Source of the DNA: Tomocerus qinae
Taxonomy: Eukaryota > Arthropoda > Collembola > Entomobryomorpha > Tomoceridae
Direction: 5' to 3'
Length of the DNA stretch: 64,000 bases
Assembly (NCBI GenBank): GCA_020055645.1
Contig: JAECZT010000025.1
Coordinates: 34,429-98,428, forward strand
Of this stretch, positions 1 to 12,600 are shown piece after piece. Below the pieces are notes generated by a model. It saw only the letters and a list, made by a program, of their open reading frames with translations, was not told the origin of the DNA and ran no database searches. The position numbers were made by a program, and so were the translations under genes. The first letter of the stretch is position 1; each line of letters starts with the position of its first letter.

Positions 1-960
1 TACAAGTATTAAATCATGAATTTCAACTCTTGAAAATTATTTTTTAAGCTTTTTGGCTACTATAAGTTTCAAAAAATATCAGTTAAAACTGCTAAATGTT
101 ATTTTTAAGCTTTTTGGCTCGTACAAGTATTAAATCATGAATTTCAACTCTTGAAAATTATTTTTTAAGCTTTTTGGCTCGTACAAGCATTAAATAATGA
201 ATTTCAACTCTTGAAAATTATTTTTTAAGCTTTTTGCCTAGTACAAGTACTAAATCATGAATTTCAACTTTTGAAAATTATTTTTAAGCTTTTTGGCTCG
301 TACAAGTATCAAATCATGAATTTCATTCCTTGAAAATTATTTTTTACACTTTTTTACTCGTACAAGTATTAAATCATGAATTTCAACTCTTGAAAATTAT
401 TTTTTAAGCTTTTTTACTCGTACAAGTATTAAATCTTGAATTTCAACTATTGAAAAATATTTTTTAAACTTTTTGGCTCCTACAAGTATTAAATCATGAA
501 TTTCAACTCTTCAAAATTATTTTTTAAGGTTTTTGGCTCGTACAAGTATTAAATCATGAATTTCAATTCTTTAAAATTTTTTTTAAGCTTATTGGCTCGT
601 AAAAGTATTAAATCATGAATTTCAACTCTTGAAAATTATTTTTTCAGCTTTTTGGCTCCCACAAGTATTAAATCATGAATTTCTACTCTTCAAAATTATT
701 TTTTAAGTTTATTGGCTCGTACAAGTATTAAATCATGAATTTCAACTCTTGAAAATTATTTTTTAAGCTTATTGGCTCGTACAAACATTAAATCATGAAT
801 TTCAACTCTTGAAAATTATTTTTTAAGCTTTTTGGCTCGTACAAGTATCAAATCATGAATTTCATTTCTTGAAAATTATTTTGTAAGCTTTTTGGCTCCC
901 ACAAGTTTCAAAAAGAATCAATTAAAACTGCTAAATGTTATTTTTAAACTTTTTGGCTCG

Positions 961-1020
961 TACAAGTATTAAATCATGAATTTCAACTCTTGAAAATTAT
1001 TTTTTAAGCTTTTTGGCTCG
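961..1020 (+). repeat. Family A monomer, consensus-like example (60 bp)
   Basis: This copy matches the majority form of family A. Landmarks by monomer position: TACAAGT at 1-7, ATTAAATCATGAATT at about 8-22, CAACTCTTGAAAATTA at 24-39, a six-T run at 40-45, AAGCTT (HindIII site) at 46-51, and GGCTCG at 55-60. About 15 of 60 bases are G or C. A stop codon (TAA) falls near the start of the frame that would otherwise stay open, so A units cannot extend a reading frame. A is the majority family throughout, commonly in runs of two to six between B units. Common linked A variants are CTTCAAAATT followed by AAGCTTATTGG; TTCTTTAAAATTC followed by TTGGCCCG; TTTTTTCAGC; and CAAGCATTAAATCTTG. Confidence 0.95.
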
Positions 1021-3843
1021 TTCAAGTTTCAAAAAAATCAATTAAAACTGCTAAATGTTATTTTTAAGCTTTTTAGCTCGTACAAGTATTAAATCATGAA
1101 TTTCAACTCTTGAAAATTATTTTTTAAGCTTTTTGGTTCCTACAAGTTTCAAAAAGAATCAATTAAAACTGCTAAATGTTATTTTTAAACTTTTTGGCTC
1201 GTACAAGTTTCAAAAAAATCAATTAAAACTACTAAATAATATTTTTAAATTTTTTGCCTCGTACAAGCATTAAATCTTAAATTTCAACTCTTGAAAAGCA
1301 TTTTTTTAGCTTTTTGGCTCGTACAAGTATTAAATCATGAATTTCAACTCTTGAAAATTATTTTTTAAGCTTTTTGGCTCGTACAAGCATTAAATAATGA
1401 ATTTCAACTCTTGAAAATTATTTTTTAAGCTTTTTGCCTAGTACAAGTACTAAATCATGAATTTCAACTTTTGAAAATTATTTTTAAGCTTTTTGGCTCG
1501 TACAAGTATCAAATCATGAATTTCATTCCTTGAAAATTATTTTTTAAGCTTTTTTACTCGTACAAGTATTAAATCATGAATTTCAACTCTTGAAAATTAT
1601 TTTTTAAGCTTTTTGGCTCCTACAGGTTTCAAAAAAAATCAATTAAAACTGCTAAATGTTATTTTTAAACTTTTTGGCTATTACAAGTTTCAAAAAAATC
1701 AATTAAAACTGGTAAATGTTATTTTTAAATTTTTTGGCTCGTACAAGCATTAAATCTTGAATTTCAACTATTGAAAAATATTTTTTAAACTTTTTGGCTC
1801 CTACAAGTATTAAATCATGAATTTCAACTCTTCAAAATTATTTTTTAAGGTTTTTGGCTCGTACAAGTATTAAATCATGAATTTCAATTCTTTAAAATTT
1901 TTTTTAAGCTTATTGGCTCGTAAAAGTATTAAATCATGAATTTCAACTCTTGAAAATTATTTTTTCAGCTTTTTGGCTCCTACAAGTATTAAATCATGAA
2001 TTTCAACTCTTCAAAATTATTTTTTAAGCTTATTGGCTCGTACAAGTATTAAATCATGAATGTCAACTCTTGAAAATTATTTTTTCAGCTTTTGGGCTCC
2101 TACAAGTATTAAATCATGAATTTCAACTCTCAAAATTATTTTTTAAGCTTTTGGCTAGTACAAGTTTCAAAAAAAATCAATTAAAACTGCTAAATGTTAT
2201 TTTTAAGCTTTTTGGCTCGTACAAGTATTAAATCATGAATTTCAACTCTTGAAAATTATTTTTTAAGCTTTTTGCCTCGTACAAGTTTCAAAAAAAATCA
2301 TTTAAAACTGCTAAATGTTATTTTTAAGCTTTTTGGCTCGTACAAGTATTAAATCATGAATTTCAACTCTTGAAAATTATTTTTTAAGCTTTTTGGCTCG
2401 TACAAATTTCAAAAAAATCAATTAAAACTGCTAAATGTTATTTTTAAGCTTTTTAGCTCGTACAAGTATTAAATCATGAATTTAAACTCTTGAAAATTAT
2501 TTTTTAAGCTTTTTGGTTCCTACAAGTTTCAAAAAGAATCAATTAAAACTGCTAAATGTTATTTTTAAACTTTTTGGCTCGTACAAGTTTCAAAAAAATC
2601 AATTAAAACTACTAAATGTTATTTTTAAATTTTTTGGCTCGTACAAGCATTAAATCTTAAATTTCAACTCTTGAAAAGCATTTTTTTAGCTTTTTGGCTC
2701 GTACAAGTAATAAATCATGAATTTCAACTCTTGAAAATTATTTTTTAAGCTTTTGGCTAGTACAAGTTTCAAAAAATATCAATTAAAACTGCTAAATGTT
2801 ATTTTTAAGCTTTTTGGCTCGTACAAGTATTAAATCATGAATTGCAACTCTTGAAAATCATTTTTTAAGCTTTTTGGCTCGTACAAGTTTCAAAAAAAAT
2901 CAATTAAAACTGTTAAATGTTATTTTTAAGCTTTTTGGCTCGTACAAGTATTAAATCTTAAATTTCAACTCTTGAAAAATATTTTTTAAGCTTTTTGGCT
3001 CGTACAAGTATTAAATCACGAATTTCAACTCTTGAAAATTATTTTTTAAGCTTTTTGGCTCGTACAAGTTTCAAAAAAATCAATTAAAACTGCTAAATGT
3101 TATTTTTAAGCTTTTTAACTCGTACAAGTATTAAATCATGAATTTCAACTCTTGAAAATTATTTTTTAAGCTTTTTGGCTCCTACAGGTTTCAAAAAAAT
3201 CAATTAAAAACTGCTAAATGTTATTTTTAAACTTTTTGGCTATTACAAGTTTCAAAAAAATCAATTAAAACTGGTAAATGTTATTTTTAAGCTTTTTAAC
3301 TCGTACAAGTATTAAATCATGAATTTCAACTCTTGAAAATTATTTTTTAAGCTTTTTGGCTCCTACAGGTTTCAAAAAAATCAATTAAAACTGCTAAATG
3401 TTATTTTTAAACTTTTTGGCTATTACAAGTTTCAAAAAAATCAATTAAAACTGGTAAATGTTATTTTTAAATTTTTTGGCTCGTACAAGCATTAAATCTT
3501 GAATTTCAACTATTAAAAAATATTTTTTAAGCTTATTGGCTCGTACAAGTATTAAATCATGAATTTCAATTCTTTAAAATTCTTTTTTAAGCTTATTGGC
3601 CCGTACAAGTATTAAATCATGAATTTCAACTCTTGAAAATCATTTTTTCAGCTTTTTGGCTCCTACAAGTATTAAATCATGAATTTCAACTCTTCAAAAT
3701 TATTTTTTAAGCTTATTGGCTCGTACAAGTGTTAAATCATGAATTTCAACTCTTGAAAATTATTTTTTCAGCTTTTTGGCTCCTACAAGTATTAAATCAT
3801 GAATTTCAACTCTTCAAAATTATTTTTTAAGCTTTTTGGCTAG

Positions 3844-3903
3844 TACAAGTTTCAAAAAAATCAATTAAAACTGCTAAATGTTATTTTTAAGCTTTTTGGC
3901 TCG
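3844..3903 (+). repeat. Family B monomer, consensus-like example (60 bp)
   Basis: This copy is the standard family B unit. It shares TACAAGT at its start and AAGCTTTTTGGCTCG at its end with family A, but the centre differs: TTTC plus a seven-A run at 11-17, AATTAAAACTGCTAAATG at 20-37, and a five-T run at 41-45 where A has six Ts. By hand count 41 of 60 positions match A without gaps, so A and B are old diverged sister families and not simple point variants. B occurs singly or as B-B pairs. Main subtypes are B1 (ACAGGTTTC, preceded by CTCC), B2 (AACTGGTAAATG with AAATTTTTTGG, lacking the HindIII site), a form with ATCATTTAAAACTG, and a 64 bp form with ATCATTTAAAAAAACTG. Confidence 0.95.
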
Positions 3904-6900
3904 TACAAGTATTAAATCATGAATTTCAACTCTTGAAAAATATTTTTTAAGCTTTTTGCCTCGTACAAGTATTAAATCATGAATTTCAACTCTTGAAAAT
4001 TATTTTTTAAGCTTTTTGGCTCGTACAAGTATTAAATCATGAATTTCAACTCTTGAAAATTATTTTTTAAGCTTTTTGGCTCGTACAAGTATTAAATCAT
4101 GAATTTCAACTCTTGAAAATTATTTTTTAAGCTTTTTGGCTCGTACAAGTATTAAATCATGAATTCCAAATCTTGAAAATTATTTTTTAAGCTTTTTGGC
4201 TCGTACAAGTTTCAAAAAAATCAATTAAAACTGCTAAATGTTATTTTTAAGCTTTATAGCTCGTACAAGTATTAAATCATGAATTTCAACTCTTGAAAAT
4301 TGTTTTTTAAGCTTTTTGGTTCCTACAAGTTTCAAAAAGAATCATTTAAAAAAACTGCTAAATGTTATTTTTAAACTTTTTGGCACTTACAAGTTTCAAA
4401 AAAATCAATTAAAACTGCTAAATGTTATTTTTAAGCTTTTTAACTCGTACAAGTATTAAATCATGAATTTCAACTCTTGAAAATTATTTTTTAAGCTTTT
4501 TGGCTCCTACAGGTTTCAAAAAAATCAATTAAAAACTGCTAAATGTTATTTTTAAACTTTTTGGCTATTACAAGTTTCAAAAAAATCAATTAAAACTGGT
4601 AAATGTTATTTTTAAGCTTTTTAACTCGTACAAGTATTAAATCATGAATTTCAACTCTTGAAAATTATTTTTTAAGCTTTTTGGCTCCTACAGGTTTCAA
4701 AAAAATCAATTAAAACTGCTAAATGTTATTTTTAAACTTTTTGGCTATTACAAGTTTCAAAAAAATCAATTAAAACTGGTAAATGTTATTTTTAAATTTT
4801 TTGGCTCGTACAAGCATTAAATCTTGAATTTCAACTATTAAAAAATATTTTTTAAGCTTATTGGCTCGTACAAGTATTAAATCATGAATTTCAATTCTTT
4901 AAAATTCTTTTTTAAGCTTATTGGCCCGTACAAGTATTAAATCATGAATTTCAACTCTTGAAAATTATTTTTTCAGCTTTTTGGCTCCTACAAGTATTAA
5001 ATCATGAATTTCAACTCTTCAAAATTATTTTTTAAGCTTATTGGCTCGTACAAGTGTTAAATCATGAATTTCAACTCTTGAAAATTATTTTTTCAGCTTT
5101 TTGGCTCCTACAAGTATTAAATCATGAATTTCAACTCTTCAAAATTATTTTTTAAGCTTTTTGGCTAGTACAAGTTTCAAAAAAATCAATTAAAACTGCT
5201 AAATGTTATTTTTAAGCTTTTTGGCTCGTACAAGTATTAAATCATGAATTTCAACTCTTGAAAAATATTTTTTAAGCTTTTTGCCTCGTACAAGTATTAA
5301 ATCATGAATTTCAACTCTTGAAAATTATTTTTTTAAGCTTTTTGGCTCGTACAAGTATTAAATCATGAATTTCAACTCTTGAAAATTATTTTTTAAGCTT
5401 TTTGGCTCGTACAAGTATTAAATCATGAATTCCAAATCTTGAAAATTATTTTTTAAGCTTTTTGGCTCGTACAAGCTTCAAAAAAATCAATTAAAACTGC
5501 TAAATGTTATTTTTAAGCTTTATAGCTCGTACAAGTATTAAATCATGAATTTAAACTCTTGAAAATTGTTTTTTAAGCTTTTTGGTTCCTACAAGTTTCA
5601 AAAAGAATCATTTAAAAAAACTGCTAAATGTTATTTTTAAACTTTTTGGCTCTTACAAGTTTCAAAAAAATCAATTAAAACTACTAAATGTTATTTTTAA
5701 ATTTTTTGGCTCTTACAAGCATTAAATCTTAAATTTCAACTCTTGAAAAATATTTTTTAAGCTTTTTGGCTCGTACAAGTATTAAATCACGAATTTCAAC
5801 TCTTGAAAATTATTTTTTAAGCTTTTTGGCTCGTACAAGTTTCAAAAAAATCAATTAAAACTGCTAAATGTTATTTTTAAGCTTTTTAACTCGTACAAGT
5901 ATTAAATCATGAATTTCAACTCTTGAAAATTATTTTTTAAGCTTTTTGGCTCCTACAGGTTTCAAAAAAATCAATTAAAAACTGCTAAATGTTATTTTTA
6001 AACTTTTTGGCTATTACAAGTTTCAAAAAAATCAATTAAAACTGCTAAATGTTATTTTTAAGCTTTTTAGCTCGTACAAGTATTAAATCATGAATTTCAA
6101 CTCTTGAAAATTATTTTTTAAGCTTTTTGGCTCCTACAGGTTTCAAAAAAAATCAATTAAAACTGGTAAATGTTATTTTTAAACTTTTTGGCTATTACAA
6201 GTTTCAAAAAAAACAATTAAAACTGGTAAATGTTATTTTTAAATTTTTTGGCTCGTACAAGCATTAAATCTTGAATTTCAACTATTAAAAAATATGTTTT
6301 AAACTTTTTGGCTCGTACAAGTATTAAATCATGAATTTCAATTCTTTAAAATTCTTTTTTAAGCTTATTGGCCCGTACAAGTATTAAATCATGAATTTCA
6401 ACTCTTGAAAATTATTTTTTCAGGTTTTTGGCTCCTACAAGTATTAAATCATGAATTTCAACTCTTCAAAATTATTTTTTAAGCTTTTTGGCTAGTATAG
6501 TTTCAAAAAAAATCAATTAAAACTGCTAAATGTTATTTTTAAGCTTTTTGGCTCGTACAAGTATTAAATCATGAATTTCAACTCTTGAAAATTATTTTTT
6601 AAGCTTTTTGCCTCGTACAAGTATTAAATCATGAATTTCAACTCTTCAAAATTATTTTTTAAGCTTTTTGGCTAGTACAAGTTTCAAAAAAATCAATAAA
6701 AACTGCTAAATGTTATTTTTAAGCTTTTTGGCTCGTACAAGTATTAAATCATGAATTTCAACTCTTGAAAATTATTTTTTAAGCTTTTTGCCTCGTACAA
6801 GTATTAAATCATGAATTTCAACTCTTGAAAATTATTTTTTTAAGCTTTTTGGCTCGTACAAGTATTAAATCATGAATTTCAACTCTTGAAAATTATTTTT

Positions 6901-7370
6901 TAAGCTTTTTGGCTCGTACAAGTATTAAATCATGAATTCCAAATCTTGAAAATTATTTTTTAAGCTTTTTGCCTCGTACAAGTATTAAATCATGAATTTC
7001 AAATCTTGAAAATTATTTTTTAAGCTTTTTGCCTCGTACAAGTTTCAAAAAAATCATTTAAAACTGCTAAATGTTATTTTTAAGCTTTTTGGCTCGTACA
7101 AGTATTAAATCATTAATTTCAAATCTTGAAAATTATTTTTTAAGCATTTTGGCTAGTACAAGTTTCAAAAAAATCAATTAAAACTGCTAAATGTTATTTT
7201 TAAGCTTTTTAGCTCGTACAAGTATTAAATCATGAATTTCAACTCTTGAAAATTATTTTTTAAGCTTTTTGGCTCCTACAGGTTTCAAAAAAAATCAATT
7301 AAAACTGCTAAATGTTATTTTTAAACTTTTTGGCTATTACAAGTTTCAAAAAAAACAATTAAAACTGGTA

Positions 7371-8330
7371 AATGTTATTTTTAAATTTTTTGGCTCGTAC
7401 AAGCATTAAATCTTGAATTTCAACTATTGAAAAATATTTTTTAAACTTTTTGGCTCCTACAAGTATTAAATCATGAATTTCAACTCTTCAAAATTATTTT
7501 TTAAGCTTATTGGCTCGTACAAGTATTAAATCATGAATTTCAATTCTTTAAAATTCTTTTTTAAGCTTATTGGCCCGTACAAGTATTAAATCATGAATTT
7601 CAACTCTTGAAAATTATTTTTTCAGCTTTTTGGCTCCTACAAGTATTAAATCATGAATTTCAACTCTTCAAAATTATTTTTTAAGCTTATTGGCTCGTAC
7701 AAGTATTAAATCATGAATTTCAACTCTTGAAAATTATTTTTTCAGCTTTTTGGCTCCTACAAGTATTAAATCATGAATTTCAACTCTTCAAAATTATTTT
7801 TTAAGCTTTTTGGCTAGTACAAGTTTCAAAAAAATCAATTAAAACTGGTAAATGTTATTTTTAAATTTTTTGGCTCGTACAAGCATTAAATCTTGAATTT
7901 CAACTATTGAAATATATTTTTTAAACTTTTTGGCTCCTACAAGTATTAAATCATGAATTTCAACTCTTCAAAATTATTTTTTAAGCTTATTGGCTCGTAC
8001 AAGTATTAAATCATGAATTTCAATTCTTTAAAATTCTTTTTTAAGCTTATTGGCCCGTACAAGTATTAAATCATGAATTTCAACTCTTGAAAATTATTTT
8101 TTCAGCTTTTTGGCTCCTACAAGTATTAAATCATGAATTTCAACTCTTCAAAATTATTTTTTAAGCTTATTGGCTCGTACAAGTATTAAATCATGAATTT
8201 CAACTCTTGAAAATTATTTTTTCAACTTTTTGGCTCCTACAAGTATTAAATCATGAATTTCAACTCTTCAAAATTATTTTTTAAGCTTTTTGGCTAGTAC
8301 AAGTTTCAAAAAAAATCAATTAAAACTGCT
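7371..8330 (+). repeat. 480 bp (8-monomer) tandem doublet
   Basis: The order of eight variant monomers starting at the CAAGCATTAAATCTTG unit (7395) is repeated from 7875, exactly 480 bp later, almost without differences (one clear change, GAAAAATATT to GAAATATATT near 7910). The B monomer at about 7818-7877 joins the copies and is chimeric: its left half matches the GGCTAGTACAAGTTTC type found at 8294, its right half matches the AACTGGTAAATG type found at 7360. That places the crossover inside the B unit. The edges given are therefore approximate to about 20 bases. Confidence 0.85.
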
Positions 8331-8477
8331 AAATGTTATTTTTAAGCTTTTTGGCTCGTACAAGTATTAAATCATGAATTTCAACTCTTGAAAATTATTT
8401 TTTAAGCTTTTTGCCTCGTACAAGTATTAAATCATGAATTTCAACTCTTCAAAATTATTTTTTAAGCTTTTTGGCTA

Positions 8478-9609
8478 GTACAAGTTTCAAAAAAATCAAT
8501 TAAAACTGCTAAATGTTATTTTTAAGCTTTTTGGCTCGTACAAGTATTAAATCATGAATTTCAACTCTTGAAAATTATTTTTTAAGCTTTTTGCCTCGTA
8601 CAAGTATTAAATCATGAATTTCAACTCTTGAAAATTATTTTTTTAAGCTTTTTGGCTCGTACAAGTATTAAATCATGAATTTCAACTCTTGAAAATTATT
8701 TTTTAAGCTTTTTGGCTCGTACAAGTATTAAATCATGAATTCCAAATCTTGAAAATTATTTTTTAAGCTTTTTGCCTCGTACAAGTATTAAATCATGAAT
8801 TTCAAATCTTGAAAATTATTTTTTAAGCTTTTTGCCTCGTACAAGTTTCAAAAAAATCATTTAAAACTGCTAAATGTTATTTTTAAGCTTTTTGGCTCGT
8901 ACAAGTATTAAATCATTAATTTCAACTCTTGAAAATTATTTTTTAAGCTTTTTGGCTCGTACAAGTTTCAAAAAAATCAATTAAAACTGCTAAATGTTAT
9001 TTTTAAGCTTTTTAGCTCGTACAAGTATTAAATCATGAATTTCAACTCTTGAAAATTATTTTTTAAGCTTTTTGGTTCCTACAAGTTTCAAAAAGAATCA
9101 TTTAAAAAAACTGCTAAATGTTATTTTTAAACTTTTTGGCTCGAACAAGTTTCAAAAAAATCAATTAAAACTACTAAATGTTATTTTTAAATTTTTTGGC
9201 TATTACAAGTTTCAAAAAAATCAATTAAAACTGGTAAATGTTATTTTTAAATTTTTTGGCTCGTACAAGCATTAAATCTTGAATTTCAACTATTGAAAAA
9301 TATTTTTTAAACTTTTTGGCTCCTACAAGTATTAAATCATGAATTTCAACTCTTCAAAATTATTTTTTAAGCTTATTGGCTCGTACAAGTATTAAATCAT
9401 GAATTTCAATTCTTTAAAATTCTTTTTTAAGCTTATTGGCCCGTACAAGTATTAAATCATGAATTTCAACTCTTGAAAATTATTTTTTCAGGTTTTTGGC
9501 TCCTACAAGTATTAAATCATGAATTTCAACTCTTCAAAATTATTTTTTAAGCTTTATGGCTAGTACAAGTTTCAAAAAAAATCAATTAAAACTGCTAAAT
9601 GTTATTTTT
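8478..9609 (+). repeat. 1.13 kb segment with a copy at 19,242-20,373
   Basis: This stretch and 19,242-20,373 carry the same series of rare variants at a constant offset of 10,764 bp: GAATTCCAAATCTTG, ATCATTTAAAACTG, AATCATTAATTTC, the 64 bp B unit with ATCATTTAAAAAAACTG, CTATTACAAG with AACTGGTAAATG, TTGGCCCG and GCTTTATGGC. A clear difference is TCGAACAAG here against TCGTACAAG in the distal copy (near 9144). The match ends near 9609/20,373, where the distal copy turns to AAATTTTTTGG. The two copies are separated by the 4.5 kb duplication pair. Confidence 0.85.
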
Positions 9610-12600
9610 AAGCTTTTTGGCTCGTACAAGTATTAAATCATGAATTTCAACTCTTGAAAATTATTTTTTAAGCTTTTTGCCTCGTACAAGTATTAAATCA
9701 TGAATTTCAACTCTTGAAAATTATTTTTTTAAGCTTTTTGGCTCGTACAAGTAATAAATCATGAATTTCAACTCTTGAAAATTATTTTTTAAGCTTTTTG
9801 TCTCGTACAAGTATTAAATCATGAATTTCAACTCTTGAAAATTATTTTTTAAGCTTTTTGTCTCGTACAAGTTTCAAAAAAATCATTTAAAACTGCTAAA
9901 TGTTATTTTTAAACTTTTTGGCTCGTACAAGTATTAAATCATTAATTTCAACTCTTGAAAATTATTTTTTAAGCTTTTTGGGTCGTACAAGTTTCAAAAA
10001 AACAATTAAAACTGCTAAATGTTATTTTTAAGCTTTTTAGCTCGTACAAGTATTAAATCATGAATTTCAACTCTTGAAAATTATTTTTTAAGCTTTTTGG
10101 TTCCTACAAGTTTCAAAAAGAATCATTTAAAAAAACTGCTAAATGTTATTTTTAAACTTTTTGGCTCTTACAAGTTTCAAAATAAATCAATTAAAACTAC
10201 TAAATGTTATTTTTAAATTTTTTGGCTCGTAAAAGCATTAAATCTTAAATTTCAACTCTTGAAAAATATTTTTTAAGCTTTTTGGCTCGTACAAGTATTA
10301 AATCACGAATTTCAACTCTTGAAAATTATTTTTTAACCTTTTTGGCTCGTACAAGTATTAAATCATGAATTTCAACTCTTGAAAATTATTTTTTAAGCTT
10401 TTTGGCTCGTACAAGTTTCAAAAAAATCAATTAAAACTGCTAAATGTTATTTTTAAGCTTTTTAACTCGTACAAGTATTAAATCTTGAATTTCAACTATT
10501 GAAAAATATTTTTTAAGCTAATTGGCTCGTACAAGTATTAAATCATGAATTTCAATTCTTTAAAATTCTTTTTTAAGCTTATTGGCCCGTACAAGTATTA
10601 AATCATGAATTTCAACTTTTGAAAATTATTTTTTCAGCTTTTTGGCTCCTACAAGTATTAAATCATGAATTTCAACTCTTCAAAATTATTTTTTAAGCTT
10701 ATTGGCTCGTACAAGTGTTGAATCATGAATTTCAACTCTTGAAAATTATTTTTTCAGCTTTTTGGCTCCTACAAGTATTAAATCATGAATTTCAACTCTT
10801 AAAAATTATTTTTTAAACTTTTTGGCTAGTACAAGTTTCATAAAAATCAATTAAAACTGCTAAATGTTATTTTTAAGCTTTTTGGCTCGTACAAGTATTA
10901 AATCATGAATTTCAACTCTTGAAAATTATTTTTTAAGCTTTTTGCCTCGTACAAGTATTAAATCATGAATTTCAACTCTTGAAAATTCATTTTTAAGCTT
11001 TTTGGCTCGTACAAGTATTAAATCATGAATTTCAACTCTTGAAAATTATTTTTTAAGCTTTTTGGCTCGTACAAGTATTAAATCATGAATTCCAAATCTT
11101 GAAAATTATTTTTTAAGCTTTTTGCCTAGTACAAGTATTAAATCATGAATTTCAACTCTTGAAAATTATTTTTTAAGCTTTTTGCCTCGTACAAGTTTCA
11201 AAAAAATCATTTAAAACTGCTAAATGTTAATTTTAAGCTTTTTGGCTCGTACAAGTATTAAATCATTAATTTCAACTCTTGAAAATTATTTTTTAAGCTT
11301 TTTGGCTCGTACAAGTTTCAAAAAAATCAATTAAAACTGCTAAATGTTATTTTTAAGCTTTTTAACTCGTACAAGTATTAAATCATGAATTTCAACTCTT
11401 GAAAATTATTTTTTAAGCTTTTTGGCTCCTACAGGTTTCAAAAAAATCAATTAAAACTGCTAAATGTTATTTTTAAACTTTTTGGCTATTACAAGTTTCA
11501 AAAAAATCAATTAAAACTGGTAAATGTTATTTTTAAATTTTTTGGCTCGTACAAGCATTAAATCTTGAATTTCAACTATTGAAAAATATTTTTTAAGCTT
11601 ATTGGCTCGTACAAGTATTAAATCATGAATTTCAATTCTTTAAAATTCTCTTTTAAGCTTATTGGCCCGTACAAGTATTAAATCATGAATTTCAACTTTT
11701 GAAAATTATTTTTTCAGCTTTTTGGCTCCTACAAGTATTAAATCATGAATTTCAACTCTTCAAAATTATTTTTTAAGCTTATTGGCTCGTACAAGTGTTG
11801 AATCATGAATTTCAACTCTTGAAAATTATTTTTTCAGCTTTTTGGCTCCTACAAGTATTAAATCATGAATTTCAACTCTTAAAAATTATTTTTTAAACTT
11901 TTTGGCTAGTACAAGTTTCATAAAAATCAATTAAAACTGCTAAATGTTATTTTTAAGCTTTTTGGCTCGTACAAGTATTAAATCATGAATTTCAACTCTT
12001 GAAAATTATTTTTTAAGCTTTTTGCCTCGTACAAGTATTAAATCATGAATTTCAACTCTTGAAAATTATTTTTTTAAGCTTTTTGGCTCGTACAAGTATT
12101 AAATCATGAATTTCAACTCTTGAAAATTATTTTTTAAGCTTTTTGGCTCGTACAAGTATTAAATCATGAATTCCAAATCTTGAAAATTATTTTTTAAGCT
12201 TTTTGCCTCGTACAAGTATTAAATCATGAATTTCAACTCTTGAAAATTATTTTTTAAGCTTTTTGCCTCGTACAAGTTTCAAAAAAATCATTTAAAACTG
12301 CTAAATGTTAATTTTAAGCTTTTTGGCTCGTACAAGTATTAAATCATTAATTTCAACTCTTGAAAATTATTTTTTAAGCTTTTTGGCTCGTACAAGTTTC
12401 AAAAAAATCAATTAAAACTGCTAAATGTTATTTTTAAGCTTTTTAACTCGTACAAGTATTAAATCATGAATTTCAACTCTTGAAAATTATTTTTTAAGCT
12501 TTTTGGCTCCTACAGGTTTCAAAAAAATCAATTAAAACTGCTAAATGTTATTTTTAAACTTTTTGGCTATTACAAGTTTCAAAAAAATCAATTAAAACTG

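Larger units (their letters stand above)
1..7370 (+). repeat. Left zone: irregular 1.2-1.45 kb higher-order repeats
   Basis: Rare variant monomers recur at spacings of 20 to 24 units. The CATTAAATAATGAA unit lies at 181 and 1381 (1,200 bp); the CTTGAAAAGCATT unit at 1261 and 2641 (1,380 bp); the ATCTTGAATTTCAACTATT unit at 421, 1741, 3481, 4806, 6252 and 7395 (1,320, 1,740, 1,325, 1,446 and 1,143 bp). The GCTTTATAGC variant is shared by the units at about 4250 and 5515. The order of variants is conserved within these blocks but individual monomers are gained or lost, so this is a degraded higher-order repeat with no fixed length. Nothing else is present in this stretch. Confidence 0.85.

Noticed and set aside
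2708-2720. AATAAA polyadenylation-like signals in GTAATAAATC variants (also near 9770, 14,270, 49,275)
   Set aside because: These are single-base variants of ATTAAATC inside ordinary monomers, with no transcript context.
3844-3903. Yeast-type replication origin motif in B monomers (complement of TAAATGTTATT)
   Set aside because: It matches 9 of 11 positions of the ARS consensus, which is expected often by chance in DNA of this composition, and the consensus is not known to apply to this organism.
9072-9275. 67-codon open frame beginning at a TTG
   Set aside because: It is a run of three B monomers and part of the next. Because 60 is divisible by three and B lacks stops in one frame, the translation is a 20-residue periodic string. 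There is no ribosome binding site, codon signal or domain, and the next A unit stops it with TAA. The start codon is TTG.
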